A stretch of 30,927 nucleotides of DNA, from assembly GCA_009731375.1 (NCBI GenBank), contig BJOX01000138.1, positions 700,181-731,107 on the forward strand. The letters are read 5' to 3'. The notes beneath the pieces were generated by a model that was not told the DNA's origin, searched no databases, and worked only from the letters and a program-made list of their open reading frames with translations. This DNA comes from Paulinella micropora (Eukaryota; Cercozoa; Imbricatea; Euglyphida). Both the position numbers and the translations under genes were made by a program. Numbering within the stretch: the first letter of the stretch is position 1; every line of letters starts with the position of its first letter. This document shows, one piece after another, positions 1 to 20,093 of the stretch.

Positions 1-8
1 GTCGTAAG

Positions 9-9528
<9,520 letters not shown>

Positions 9529-9546
9529 GCGAGCGAGCGAGCGAGA

Positions 9547-9583
<37 letters not shown>

Positions 9584-10156
9584 GTCGTCTTGTCAGTATT
9601 AGCATAGCAAGATTCATTCATATGTAGTCTCAGAGTCGGACTCTGGGCTTTTTGTGATACGAGAACGTGAGACTCAGACTTTGGAAGTTTTTACGCTTCA
9701 TTTCTGTGTATATAACATTTCTGTTTCCCTTTATATCTCTTTGCCTCGAGTAAGTATCACTGAGCTGAATGTTCTCTCGCGCTTCTCACTCATCACCACA
9801 AGTGACATTAGTATTAATATTACCGTATATATTATGCATTTTATTCTATTAATACTAACACTACAATTTGCATTAAAAAATTTTAAACTTTGATGGGCCG
9901 GCGGCCATCACTATTGCGCCCGACTTCACTAACTAATTTTCGATTTCGTTCAAAAATGACTTCAAACGATCAACTTAGTCAAAGTTCTTTTTAGAAAAGA
10001 TTACTACTGTGACTATTGCCTTTTCCCCCACTCTATTACCTCAGTTTTTCCCTGATTTCCCGTGAAACACGCACGTTGCGGTAAATGAAAGTTTGTGGAC
10101 ACTGAGGAACTTTACTGAGTAAGAGTGACGGACAACTGAGTAAGAGTGACGGAAAC
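9529..10156. other. Intergenic, AT-rich, no gene seen
   Basis: A (GA)n tract lies just after the stop codon (about 9533-9579). The rest is AT-rich with no convincing coding frame. Near its end the phrase ACTGAGTAAGAGTGACGGA is repeated back to back (from about 10113 and 10134). Confidence 0.6.
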
Positions 10157-10490
10157 TGTTCAAGAGTCAACTTCCACATGCAAATTTCTGACACTTGAAA
10201 TTACTAGTACTATCAAGTTAGACTTGAAGCTATCATTCAAGTGTTTTACAGCAGTGTTTCAAGTTACGCGAGCTCACAAACTCACAATCATCAGTGTTAG
10301 ACTACTGTTATTAATAAAGGAATCTATGATGGAAACTACACTCTCAACATACAACAACAACTTTAATGAGAAAAGGCGCCAACAGACGCGCCACGTAACT
10401 TGACTGGCAGGATCATAAGTAATTGCTCTAACGACACTGTTACTCCGATACGGCCGGTCCATAACTATTAATTACTTATTAGTTCCAACA
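10157..10490 (-). repeat. Probable 3' LTR of the copia element
   Basis: On the minus strand a purine tract (CCAGGGGGAG) is followed at once by TGTTGGAACTAATAAG, the usual polypurine-tract to LTR junction of copia elements. The inner boundary at 10490 is therefore fairly firm. The outer end is a guess: AACA (minus strand) at 10157 gives TGTT...AACA termini and 334 bp, but an end near 10255 (236 bp) also fits. A second LTR copy, which would settle it, is not in view. Confidence 0.45.
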
Positions 10491-10498
10491 CTCCCCCT
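10491..10498 (-). promoter_or_regulatory. Polypurine tract of the copia element
   Basis: AGGGGGAG on the minus strand directly abuts the TGTTGG start of the LTR. In LTR elements this tract primes plus-strand DNA synthesis. Confidence 0.6.
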
Positions 10499-11604
10499 GG
10501 AACAAAGTAAATCAATATAAGTTACTGTCGTTCCTAGTTAAGTTACGTCTCCTATTACTATTTTGTGAAACATAAGAAAACACAAACTCAAAACATATTC
10601 TCTTACCCTCACTCTCTCCGAGAAGTATTGTTGGGGTTGGCTACCCTCCCGTAGTATCCACAGCGAGTACGTATCAACTAGAGTACGTACAAGGCACCGC
10701 ACCTGTGGAATATTCGGGCCTACCCAACGAGAAGAAAATTAGCGCCCTACTCTCCTTACCTCGCAAATGAATAAGAGAAATATGTGAAAGTTACATAAAT
10801 ATGAATCATATAAGAATACAGAGTTATGATAATAGCTTCAAAAGAAGTAATAACATAAATATGTGATAAATATATGAAAAATATATATGTGTAAACATAA
10901 TATATATCCACATATGATCATATCATGAAAACTAAAATTTGGAAGCGCTTCCCGTAAGGGGATATGTAAAAGTAACAAAAATAATATAATATATGTAAAC
11001 AAAGACACGATATCTGTAATTATCGGCCTGTCTGGTACATCCGGCTGGTCTGACGTACTTCCATGTTGTTCCACGCTCCCGTGTGGCACGTTCACCGACC
11101 AGCCGGACTTCATGTCGGCTTCTTATAGATTTTTATGTATATAGTGTGATTATAAAAGATTTATAACGTTCAAGCAATACAATCGATAAGGTAGTGTGTG
11201 TTTCCGAGCTTACACTAACACGGAAACACGCACGTACTTAGCAAGTTTTCGGGGCCCGACTCAAACTTCGTTGCGGCGCTTCTCATCCTCCCCCTCAACT
11301 TTGTAGAATTATGCGACCGAATGATTATTACAACTTAGGAAATGGAGGGGGGAGGGAAGAGAAAGGTGAGAGTCCAGATATCTTCCATCTCGCATCACTA
11401 CCGCGCGTCAAACTATTCTAGGTTGACGCTCGGCAGCTTTTCAACCGCTCTGGTAACATGGGCCCATCCGCTCAAATCACCTATATCACTCCCCTCTATA
11501 TACAGTATGCGAGAAATATAATATACGAGAATTATACAATCCGCTTCCGAGAATATAATATAGACGATGACAGCGTGAATATTTATGCGGGAAATACCCG
11601 GTAC
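10499..11604 (-). other. Non-coding stretch between RNase H and the polypurine tract
   Basis: About 1.1 kb separates the end of RNase H from the polypurine tract, long for a simple copia element. It is AT-rich. One 91-codon minus-strand frame (10838-11113) is hydrophobic in its second half, but codon use and content are not convincing. It may be a long 3' untranslated region, a lost extra gene or a later insertion. Confidence 0.5.
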
Positions 11605-12133
11605 TTACAACGCGACTTGAAAACCAAATTTTGCGAGAAATTCTTTCACCAACTTCACCGAGATTTGATCAGCCAGATAATTGAATTTTTCGTACGTGAA
11701 ATTTATTTTGGTAAATAAATCCGTGGTGTTTTCCTCCGTCGGTACCCGGAACAATTTGACAACTCCCTCCTTAACCAACTTTTCGAGCAGGTGATACCTG
11801 ACATCGATATGTTTGGTTCGGGACTCCCCTAACCCCCTTTCTGAGAGGATGATAGTCCCCTCATTGTCTTCGAACAAGGGGGTGAAACCTCTTATGGGCA
11901 AACCGATGTCGCGGAGAGACTGCCTTAAAGTGTCGCGGAGAGACTGCCTTAAAGTAAGCAACTCCCTTACCGCTTCATTAGCAGATACGGTCTCCGACTC
12001 AAGGGTAGATTGAGCAATTACAGTTTGAAGTTTAGAGAACCATGCTACCGGTGCCCCGTTGAAGAGAAAGATGTACCCAGAACGGGACTTCCTTGTAACC
12101 TTTTCTCCTGCAAAATCCGAGTCGACGTATCCA
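11605..12133 (-). pseudogene. Copia RNase H domain
   Basis: The frame reads YVDSDFAGEK, then KSRSGYIFLFNGAPVAW, SKLQTVIAQSTLESE and NEAVRELL, the standard copia RNase H series with its acidic residues (D in DSDFAG, E in LESE, D in LFEDN). It continues through KHIDVRYHLL to TAA at 11605-11607. It is in a different frame from the reverse transcriptase, with the shift near 12130. A perfect 24-bp tandem duplication (11908-11931, 11932-11955) repeats TLRQSLRD in frame. In the intact family this domain removes RNA from RNA-DNA hybrids during reverse transcription. Confidence 0.85.
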
Positions 12134-13250
12134 CGAGGGGGTGTTCGTCTATCAGTTTTTCGACATTGGCGATAACGGGGACATTGAAAGCATTGATTTC
12201 TGTGGCTTCACATGAGTAAAGCTCAAGTTCCTTTTCTGCAGCTGATGGTCCTTCGGCCGGTCTCCATGAATTGGGGGTTTTTGGTATAGAGAACCCTTCC
12301 GTCAACATCTTGACTAGCCTCTTATCGCCCCGTTTGAAATATAGGGCTCTCGGGGTCAGTAACCACAGGAACATGCGGTGAACCATGGCATAAGATATCT
12401 CAGGGGATGGGACTTGTTGCTTTGCAGCTATACTCAGGGGACAGATCAAGAGAGGTCGGGTGTGAACAGCGAGGAAGATAAGCATGCAAATCAAACATCT
12501 AAGGTCGTATTTGAGCAGGCGGTGGCCAACTTTCAGGGGGGCAGGGTTTTCTGAGGTGAAAGGGGTTTTAGCAGGAATCTCCTTCATATAATCTAGCTCG
12601 TCTAAAATGAGAAGCTCATATTTTCGTTGATGTAATAAAATCCCTTTCTCAGATTGGACAATCTGAATGTTCTTGAATTCCGTGGCCTTCCCTAAGTTTT
12701 TACACCTGAAACCATGTTTCTTCATGCTCTCTACGAGACTTATGTGTTTGGACTCATCAGCGGCATGCAAGCCATCATCTACGTGAAAAGAGAGGAGCTG
12801 CGTGCTTATGGGGTCTTTGGCATGTTTGATAAAAGAAGCCCGGTCAAGGGAGAAAGTAATAAAAGCTTGCTTCCCGACTAACTCCTTTAGCATCAAATCA
12901 TACCATAATCTCCCTGCCTCAGGATGACCATAAAGGGCCTTCCGGAGGAGCCAAACAAAACCTTCTCTCTCAAAACCCGGAGGGGGTTTTACATAGATAT
13001 CATAAGACATTTTGGCATGTAAGTATGCGGTGGTGAAGTCAATTAACCACAAGTCTATACCGAAGCAGGCAGCATAGGCAATGATGAGAAGGATAGTGCG
13101 ATGGTGAGCGGTAGGTGAGTATGTACGTTTGGGATCATATTGTAATCCTGCTTTCAGGAGATCCCCCCTTAGGGTGATTCTAGCTTTATGATATTCGTCG
13201 CTCGTTCCTTGTTGCTTAACAGTGTCTATCCATTTCAGAGGAATGATGGG
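12134..13250 (-). pseudogene. Copia reverse transcriptase
   Basis: The minus-strand frame starts around PLKWIDTVKQQG and YHKARITLRGD, then LIDFTTAYLHAK (first catalytic Asp), KPPPGFEREGFVWLLRKALY and the active-site motif FHVDDGL (12767-12787; family consensus YVDD). After about 12600 similarity weakens, but LIFLAVHTRP and EISYAMVHRMF still follow the connection region. The His before VDD is a variant of the usual Tyr. The frame runs on out of phase to 12045 as non-homologous sequence after a frameshift into RNase H. Polymerase activity would need an undamaged copy elsewhere. Confidence 0.88.
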
Positions 13251-14394
13251 GGTGCCTGACTTTCTCGCCTCGCTCTCTTTCCTCCATTCGAAAGCTTTGA
13301 GCTCCTCTTGCTGTCTGACTTCTGTCTCTCTCGCTTGTCTTCTATCTTTCGGTTTCTGTACGACGGGGAATTCCGGGATTTGCTCGGTGACCAGGCAATA
13401 ATTGATTCTCTCTTCTTTCGCACAGACAGAGATATGTTTATTTCTGGTTCTCCCGTGGATTGCGTTCTCCTGAGAAATGTTTCCTTGCTCATGAGACCTC
13501 CATCCCGGGGGATGTTTATCCTTTTCCGCAGCTATCCCAACTCTCCTCCCCTCGGCATGGCCGAATTCACTGGTTACATTGGGGTCGTGGCGTGCCGGTT
13601 CAATAATAGTCTGCGGTACGAGAGAAGGGGGAGCTGCTCCCCCTGAATCTCATACTTTAAAATCTCAGAATCTATTATTTTCTCCGTCTCGCCATCATCA
13701 AACTTAACGTGGTGGGCTGGGAATCGTTTGTTTCTCCTGACAACCGGGGCAGTCGGGGCAAGAGTAACTCCCTTCCGCAAAGTACATTCCACTTATCTCC
13801 ATATGTGGATTTGGCCCACTCTTCCCCGAAAGCTCGTGCCGGGATCTGAACGGTTTTCCCAGACAAAAGACTTTAAGTTTGGGTTTTCTCCCCCTCTTTC
13901 CCACTACCTTGACACCTTTCTTCCCCTGATTCATGCTCCCTACATCACGTGAGGACGGGGCAGGAGGAATGAGATCAGGTAGATTACTGAAATCTTGACT
14001 TTTGACATCGTCTTCGTCACTATCGCTTGCGACGATCACCGAATCGTCATCACTTTCAGGTCCTTTCTGAGGTGTCATGGACGTAATGGGTGCATTCTCT
14101 GTACTTTCGCTTTTGCTAGTAACAACTACGGGATGGGAGGTAGATGTACTATGTGTAGTTACTGGTACGTCAAAACTAGGGTTCTCTTTCGGTGGTGTGT
14201 TAACTTGGGACAAAACAGCAGAGGGTGTGGTCGATTTCCATCCGACCGAAAACTTACCCTCCTCTGCTGTTCCTTCGAGGGCTTTGGAGGCCTCTCGCTT
14301 GCCCAGTCTCCATACATCGAACATAACATCCCGGACATTGCCGTGTATTATGCGCGCGACGGGATCATAGACACGATAATACCCGGTATTACGT
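13251..14394 (-). pseudogene. Copia linker between integrase and reverse transcriptase
   Basis: Begins with GYYRVYDPVARIIHG and RDVMFDVW, the conserved motif after the integrase, but one frame away from it (shift just after FLG near 14395). Then comes a Ser/Pro/Asp-rich spacer to about 13700 and a stretch with FPAHHVKFDDGE (13574-13792) in another frame. A basic Arg/Lys-rich segment (13235-13492) precedes the reverse transcriptase. Low-complexity linkers here are usual in the family; the frame changes indicate decay. Confidence 0.7.
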
Positions 14395-15108
14395 TTAACC
14401 TAAAAAGATAACTTTCTTTCCTCTCTCGCCCTTCCCCCGCTGAGCCTTAACCTTCATCACTGCAGCACACCCCGTGGGTCGAAGGTGATGTAGGTATGGT
14501 TTTCGGCGGTGAATGACTTCAAAAGGGGACTTACCCTTAAAGGGTCCTTTGGCTATCGGGAGGAGGTTGTTAATATAAGTGGCGTTCCTTTCCATCTCCG
14601 TCCAAAATTTTGGAGGGAGCTCAGCATCGCTGAGCATCGCCCTTGCAGGCCCACCGTTGGTTTGATGGGACCTCTCTATCTTTGAGACTGCCTGTTTCTC
14701 CGCAGTTGGAGCCTCAATTAAGATAGGCTGATTAACATTAACCCACTCCTGAAAGGTATCATATCGACCATATTCTTGGTCACAGGTAATAAATTTGACT
14801 TTCCGGTTTGTATCGCTTTCGAAGAAAGCAACGGCCTTAATAAAACACTGAAAGAATTCATTCTTATGACGTAAGTAATAGTCGAGCTCGAAATTTGAAG
14901 CGAGACTCTTGACCATGAATTTGTATCGCTTACCGTCCCATGATATTGTATTCCACCATCCTTGTGTGTCCATTGAAATATGAACCCCGGAATGACGTTC
15001 AACAATGTGATGGTTCTTGTGGAAATGAGGTGCTTTCTTTATCTTATTTCTTAAACAATACTCGCACTTCATAATTCTTTCTCGCCATCCTACCCCCACT
15101 ATCTTCAC
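14395..15108 (-). pseudogene. Copia integrase
   Basis: The frame has CEYCLRNKIKKAPHF (second half of the zinc-binding region), HISMDTQGWW (first Asp, about residue 47), VKFITCDQEYG (second Asp, about 110) and KIERSHQ (Glu, about 145), the DDE triad with roughly the usual spacing. MLSDAELPPKFWTEM and NATYINNLLP follow, typical of copia integrases. It breaks off at VIFLG, where a stop and one-base frame change occur. Intact enzymes of this family insert the cDNA into the host genome. Confidence 0.88.
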
Positions 15109-15488
15109 CCATATAATGAGCCATTCTTTCCATAGCCTTCACCCCTCTATGTTTACACATTCGATGGAAGACGGTGGCGTGTATATGCTCACTATGTGTG
15201 GGTCGGACAACAGGATTCAAAGCTTTTGACATTTGACAACCAACATCGTGTTCTTGAGTTCGTGAAGTGTGTGAACATACATCATTTGGCATGACCATGC
15301 AACAAGCGAACAATTCTCACCCTTTTCCGTGTTTGTTTCGCAAGACAACTGGACATATGATTTTTTGTCTCGACATCTCTCACACAAACATGGGATATCA
15401 TTGCAACATACATCATCGTACACGGAAGGGTTGTTGGTTGTGTAGGACGGCGAGGTGGAAGTCAGAATGTGACGGTAGAGGAAGATGA
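15109..15488 (-). pseudogene. Pre-integrase region of the copia element, frame-broken
   Basis: Between protease and integrase the minus strand codes HIHATVFHRMCKHRGVKAM in one frame, likely the His half of the zinc-binding pre-integrase region. It joins the integrase only after a frame change near 15100. The preceding part (15217-15492) is Cys-rich but not recognised. Confidence 0.5.
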
Positions 15489-16586
15489 TCACTCTTTCTC
15501 TACTTTCACATTCTGTTTTTCGAGAGGGACTGGTTCGTATCGTTGATTTGGGTCTAGAGGGGGCATTCCTGGGGGATCAAAGACGAACAGATTGTTGGGC
15601 AAAGATCTGCCTCTAGCTACAATCTGTTCCTCATTGATATGGATTGGGGACTTGAGCACTATCACTTGGTTGTTTTGATGGACTACTGCTAGCCCTTGTT
15701 TCAACCAAGCCGAAGTAGCGACTAAACCGTAACTCAAATGAGGGTTGTATGTCGTGTGTGAATCATACACCTGAACCGATTCTCCATTTGCTCCAGAAAG
15801 TTGCATTAAGACTTTTCCTTTGTACTCTGTCCTAATGCTCCCTTTTGCAATTTTGAACTTTTGAGGGTTGTGTTTCATTCTCACGAATACGTCCTTATGG
15901 GGTGATTGGGTTTCACTGGCCCCACTATCGTCGACCCACACCATGTCCGCCATACTCTTTTCTGGTGTCTCCCCCTCATCTCCCTCGCTCTCATGCATCA
16001 TTATGGCGCAATCTTTCTCGGATGGGGGGTTTGAGGCGGAGTTGGACGATGTGTTAGGTCTTGATGGAGGGATATCCCGTACGTTCCCCCCCTCTATCCC
16101 TATCCTTTGCCAGTATTCCCCGTATTCCAGCAGTCGAGCTCTGAGATGAGGAAATGCCGCGACGAGCCCTCTCGCAAAATGGTTGTTCCATTTAGGGGCC
16201 ATAGAGATAACGAAACATTCAATATCCACGTAAAATTCAAAGTAGAAATCGTTAACTTCCCCGTCTCTTCCGGTAATAAGAGAATCCCTCACCTCTATCT
16301 CTCTAGCACCCTCTGCTAACGCACCGAACAGTCTATGTATCTCTCCAATAGATGGTATCTCTCCGTTTCCCCCCGTTATCACCATCTTCCCCTCATCCCA
16401 TTTCCATGCAATTGTGGGGTCTCGCCTAATCCTTTCTCTTCTAACTCTCTCTCTCTCTCTCCCCTCATACACCTCGCTAGGTGCAAGGCGTTGTGAAGGT
16501 CTCTCTAAATCTTTCTCTTTCTCCTCGTACATCTCGCTAGGTGCAAGGCGTGGTGAAGGGGAATGCGTGATACGACGAACAGACAA
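15489..16586 (-). pseudogene. Copia gag and aspartic protease region
   Basis: A 365-codon frame. The N-terminal part has an imperfect repeat of LAPSE-x-Y; the middle (WKWDEGK...FHLRARLLEYGEYW area) is gag-like by position only. VWVDDSGASETQSPHKD at about residues 216-232 holds the D-S-G-A-S protease motif, followed by FKIAKGSIRTEYKG as in copia proteases. No CCHC zinc knuckle is visible before the protease, unusual for the family. Upstream the same frame continues to about 16990 but is cut by TAA at about 16709. That upstream part carries a second internal duplication (VQRSDLTIETSK and VQRSNSKKETSK). Confidence 0.75.
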
Positions 16587-17306
16587 TGAGCGTGTTCTTT
16601 TGTTCTCCCCCTCTTCTCCCCCTGCTTCATCCTCAACGCTCTTACTCGTCTCTTTCTTAGAGTTTGAGCGTTGTACAGATGATGCAGTGGAAGAAGAGGA
16701 AGACTTTTAAGGGGTAGCATAAGAGATGGTTTCGTCATCGACTTCGTCCGTCATCGCCTCCCCCTCACTTCTCTCTCTTCTTTGGTTGTTTCCCCCTACT
16801 GCAGCCTCATCGTTCTTACTCGTTTCAATAGTTAAGTCAGAACGTTGTACAGTTGAAGTAGGGAGATTATGTCCTGTGAAAGAAGGTGACAAAGCACTGG
16901 AGCTGTGAGAAGAGACATGTCTGGATGGTGACGTATGTGAGGAGGGTGATGTGAGAGGGTCAAACTGAACAGGGGGGGATATTTCGTCTGTCCTAATCTA
17001 TTGACGTGTAATCCAGTCCATAGGGGCCACCATTAACCCAGAAAGCCATGGTTTACCCCCGCACTCAGCTGTGCCCTAATTACTGCTAATAAGTCTTCTC
17101 TATTTCGTTCACAGTTGATATGTTGGGAACAAAAATCACATCCTCTTTTTTCCATCCTCTGGGCACATTCACCACCTGATTTGGTTTAGGGGGTGGCCCG
17201 CCGCTGTGCGCGGGGAGGAGTATGTTGTCACCTTGCGCCGCTTTGTGAACAATGCCTGGCCCCAGCACGTTGGGGGGGGGGGGGGGGCCCCCCCGCCCCC
17301 CCCCCG
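16587..17306 (-). other. Degraded 5' part of the copia element
   Basis: The gag frame can be followed to about 16990. Farther upstream only a 60-codon frame (17086-17268, GWKKEDVIFVPN) reads like protein, of unknown origin. At 17271-17306 the sequence becomes a G run followed by a C run at the gap edge, an unlikely natural sequence and probably an assembly artefact. No 5' LTR is seen. Confidence 0.5.
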
Positions 17307-17744
17307 NNNNNNNNNNNNNNNNNNNNNNNNNNNNNNNNNNNNNNNNNNNNNNNNNNNNNNNNNNNNNNNNNNNNNNNNNNNNNNNNNNNNNNNNNNNNNN
17401 NNNNNNNNNNNNNNNNNNNNNNNNNNNNNNNNNNNNNNNNNNNNNNNNNNNNNNNNNNNNNNNNNNNNNNNNNNNNNNNNNNNNNNNNNNNNNNNNNNNN
17501 NNNNNNNNNNNNNNNNNNNNNNNNNNNNNNNNNNNNNNNNNNNNNNNNNNNNNNNNNNNNNNNNNNNNNNNNNNNNNNNNNNNNNNNNNNNNNNNNNNNN
17601 NNNNNNNNNNNNNNNNNNNNNNNNNNNNNNNNNNNNNNNNNNNNNNNNNNNNNNNNNNNNNNNNNNNNNNNNNNNNNNNNNNNNNNNNNNNNNNNNNNNN
17701 NNNNNNNNNNNNNNNNNNNNNNNNNNNNNNNNNNNNNNNNNNNN
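17307..17744. other. Assembly gap with homopolymer edges
   Basis: 438 N. The left edge is poly-G then poly-C, the right edge is poly-C (17745-17765). The true content, possibly including the 5' LTR, is unknown. Confidence 0.95.
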
Positions 17745-17769
17745 CCCCCCCCCCCCCCCCCCCCCGCAG

Positions 17770-18867
17770 GACGAGGAAGCTAAGGGGACGAAGGGCCCTG
17801 GGTGGCGGCTAGTATTGCTCTTGACCAGCTGCCGTGGCTGGTTTTACCTGAACCGCGATGAGGGAACCCACTGGGGGAGGCCCTTTTACCCCTCATACAT
17901 AAACAGTCGCCCCCCCTACGACATAGTTCAGGGTCCGGCGCAACCGGGAGTCAGAAGGGAAAAAATGGAAACGGAAGCCCCTGTCCCCCTTGAGCTTTGT
18001 CTGCAATTCCTCAGGCCCCTTGACTGCCAGCCATGCAGAAATGGGGGGCTGCGGCTACGTGACTTTGTCCAATCCCGCCTCCAACAGTATGAAAAGCGAG
18101 TTAGGGAGGGGGAGGTGATGGTTGAAAAATGCAAGTTAACTCTTAGTGGGAGTAGGGAGAGTGCGGAGAGGGTAGCTAGAGAGGAGGAAGAGAAAGAGAA
18201 GGGGGAGGGGGGGGGGGCGGTTTGGTGCTCACGCCGCCGCCTGGGGTGTTATTCAATGTTTACGATGAGGAGAATGAGAGTGAGAAAAAGAAACATGAGA
18301 AGATGGATAGTCGAAAATAGAAGGGGAAGGAGGAAGCAAAGGTAGATGGGGAGGGGGAGAGGGAGGGGGAAAGAGGGGAGGGGGGGGGGGAGAAGGNNNN
18401 NNNNNNNNNNNNNNNNNNNNNNNNNNNNNNNNNNNNNNNNNNNNNNNGGGAAGGAGGAAGCAAAGGTAGATGGGGAGGGGGAGAGGGAGGGGGAAAGAGG
18501 GGAGGGGGAGGGGGAGGGGGAAAGATGGGAGGGGGAGGGGGAGGAAGACGATGAGCCCCGGACCCCCTGCATGCAAATGGATCGGCACGTCGAGCGCCTG
18601 CTCGAAGTGAACGTCGACACGGACGACGACGACGACCCCGAGGTAATTCATGCATGCATATATACATACATACATTTCATGCATGCATATGTATACACAT
18701 ATATACACACACAGGAAGAGATCGCTGCCCCGCTCGCGCCCGCACCGCCCAGTACTTGCGGCTATCTATGCGGCGGCTGTAAGCGGCAGTGGAAGCTGGA
18801 CCACCCTGCTGCGGGAGTAAAGCGTCGCGGGCCCAGCAAGGGCGCCAAAGCAGCAAAAAAAATATAA
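17770..18867 (+). CDS. 3' part of a second gene; WW-like motif; frame problems
   Basis: Seen: an acceptor CGCAG before 17770 opens a frame with PGW, then GWFYLNRDEGTHWGRP, spaced like a WW domain (proline-ligand binding). A helical, charged stretch follows (LRDFVQSRLQQYEKR, REEEEKEKGE). In the G-run near 18205-18217 the protein-like frame seems to shift by one (continuing LVLTPPPGVLFNVYDEENE) and meets a TAG at 18318. After gap 18397-18447 a Gly-Glu-rich frame continues through MDRHVERLLEVNVD to a phase-0 intron 18643-18714, then the last exon 18715-18867. That exon has CGYLCGGCKRQW and a Lys-rich end, stop TAA. The 5' end is lost in the gap. Homopolymer sequencing error may explain the frame changes; a pseudogene is the alternative. 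Confidence 0.5.
18324..18548 (+). repeat. GGGGGA-rich tandem repeat around gap 18397-18447
   Basis: The phrase GGGAAGGAGGAAGCAAAGGT occurs on both sides of a 51-nt gap (18324 and 18448), followed by GGGGA/GGGGAG repeats. The two copies are in different frames, so the gap length or a homopolymer count is probably wrong. Confidence 0.8.
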
Positions 18868-19138
18868 ATCAATGAAAGAGGAGTACGCAGAAGCAAACGA
18901 TTGGGTGGACCCAGTGGTCCACCCACCCCCCCTTTTTTTCATTTTTTTCAAACATTTTCTTCTTCTTCTTCTTCTTCTTCTTCTTCTTCTTCTTCTTCTT
19001 CTTCTTCTTCTTCTTCTTCTTCTTCTTCTTCTTCTTCTTCTTCTTCTTCTTCTTCTTCTTCTTCTTCTTCTTCTTCTTCTTCTTCTTCTTCTTCTTCTTT
19101 TCAAGCGGCCTCAAGCTCAAGCTTCCCCCCCCCCCCCC

Positions 19139-19178
<40 letters not shown>

Positions 19179-19546
19179 CCCCCCCCCTCCCCCCCCCCCC
19201 CCCCCCCCCCCCCCCGCTCCCGCGGCCTCAAGCTCAAGCGGCCTCAGTGCCAGTGCGCCCGCCCTGGCCCGTGCTCTTCCACGCATTCGGGCTGGCACCT
19301 TGGCGCTGCGTGCAGCGCTAGGGCCCGCCAGCCCGTGAGAAGCTTGTCTTCTCTTTTTTTTTTTTTTTTTTTTTTTTCCCCTTTAGGTGTCCTGGCTTCA
19401 GCATCAACTGCAAAATCGATTTTTAACAATAAGACATTTTTTGGTTTGGTTGCTAGGAATTATTATATATTAACAAAATGTTTTATTATAACTACTTAAC
19501 TTTTATACACGGAGGCCGGTTTAATATTAATAATAATGAAATTGTA
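18868..19546. repeat. TTC, poly-C and poly-T tracts, no gene
   Basis: (TTC)n 18957-19099, C-rich homopolymer 19125-19215 and poly-T 19354-19377. The phrase GCGGCCTCAAGCTCAAGC brackets the poly-C tract (19105 and 19223), a direct repeat. The long poly-Ser, poly-Leu, poly-Lys and poly-Arg frames here are repeat artefacts. Confidence 0.85.
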
Positions 19547-19654
19547 TTAGTACTTGAATAAATTTATTAATAAAAAAAAATCCTCATCCGCCCACATCCT
19601 CTCCTTGCTAAGACCGATGAGAAGGTCTAAGTCAACTTCTGCTGCAGCGCGGCA

Positions 19655-19703
<49 letters not shown>

Positions 19704-20093
19704 ACTTCCTTCCCATCCTCCCGCCAGTAAACGATATCGTTTGGTTCACCGCTTCTACCCGGTGACTTCAAATACCAAGTCCCATCCTCGATGAAAGGAT
19801 GAGGGGGGCCTTGATATTTCATGGAAACGAGTTCAAGGAACAACGAACGAGTTTGTTTTTGCCACAAATCCGCTTCCGCATGCGGCGTGAAAATACGAGA
19901 ATTGTTAATTTTGCAAAATTGAGTCCACCAGCCCGCGCAAAAAGTCTTAATATTTTTCCAGCGGCCAGGGCAGAAAATATTTTCAAAATTCAAATTGTCT
20001 TCGTAAATTTCCGTCATAAAACGTCGCAGCGCTACCCCGCGATCAAGACCTGTCCATTCATGATCTTTTTTGTCAGCATTGTAGGCGCAGATA
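19547..20093 (-). CDS. Unrecognised ORF or exon with aromatic-rich conserved-looking core
   Basis: The annotated-style start is the ATG at 20017, but the same frame is open upstream to about 20093 (YLPICAYNADKKDHEW, LDRGVALRRFM). An AG just before it could be a splice acceptor, so this may be a terminal exon. The core (FCPGRWKNIKTFCAGWW, then FTPHAEADLWQKQ, then PPHPFIEDGTWYLKSPGR) has the composition of a real folded protein rather than a chance frame. A (GA)n microsatellite codes an Arg-Glu run near 19665-19700 and could be a small in-frame intron. No family recognised; it might be a fragment of a mobile or viral gene, but nothing shows that. Confidence 0.45.

Larger units (their letters stand above)
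10157..17306 (-). mobile_element. Decayed Ty1/copia-type LTR retrotransposon
   Basis: Read on the minus strand the order is gag/protease, pre-integrase, integrase, reverse transcriptase, RNase H, polypurine tract, LTR. Integrase before reverse transcriptase defines the copia (Pseudoviridae) order. Coding parts lie in several frames with stops and at least three frameshifts (near 14395, between 13250 and 13800, near 12130), so this copy cannot make a full polyprotein. Individual blocks stay long and readable, so decay is not ancient. The 5' LTR and primer-binding site are not visible and may lie in gap 17307-17744 or be lost. Exact ends are uncertain. Confidence 0.85.

Noticed and set aside
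10838-11113. Envelope-like gene after copia pol
   Set aside because: The hydrophobic 91-codon frame is AT-driven, lacks signal or fusion features, and is short.
18766-19338. Poly-Ser, poly-Leu, poly-Lys and poly-Arg frames
   Set aside because: They translate (TTC)n and the C homopolymer and lie beyond the stop codon of the second gene.
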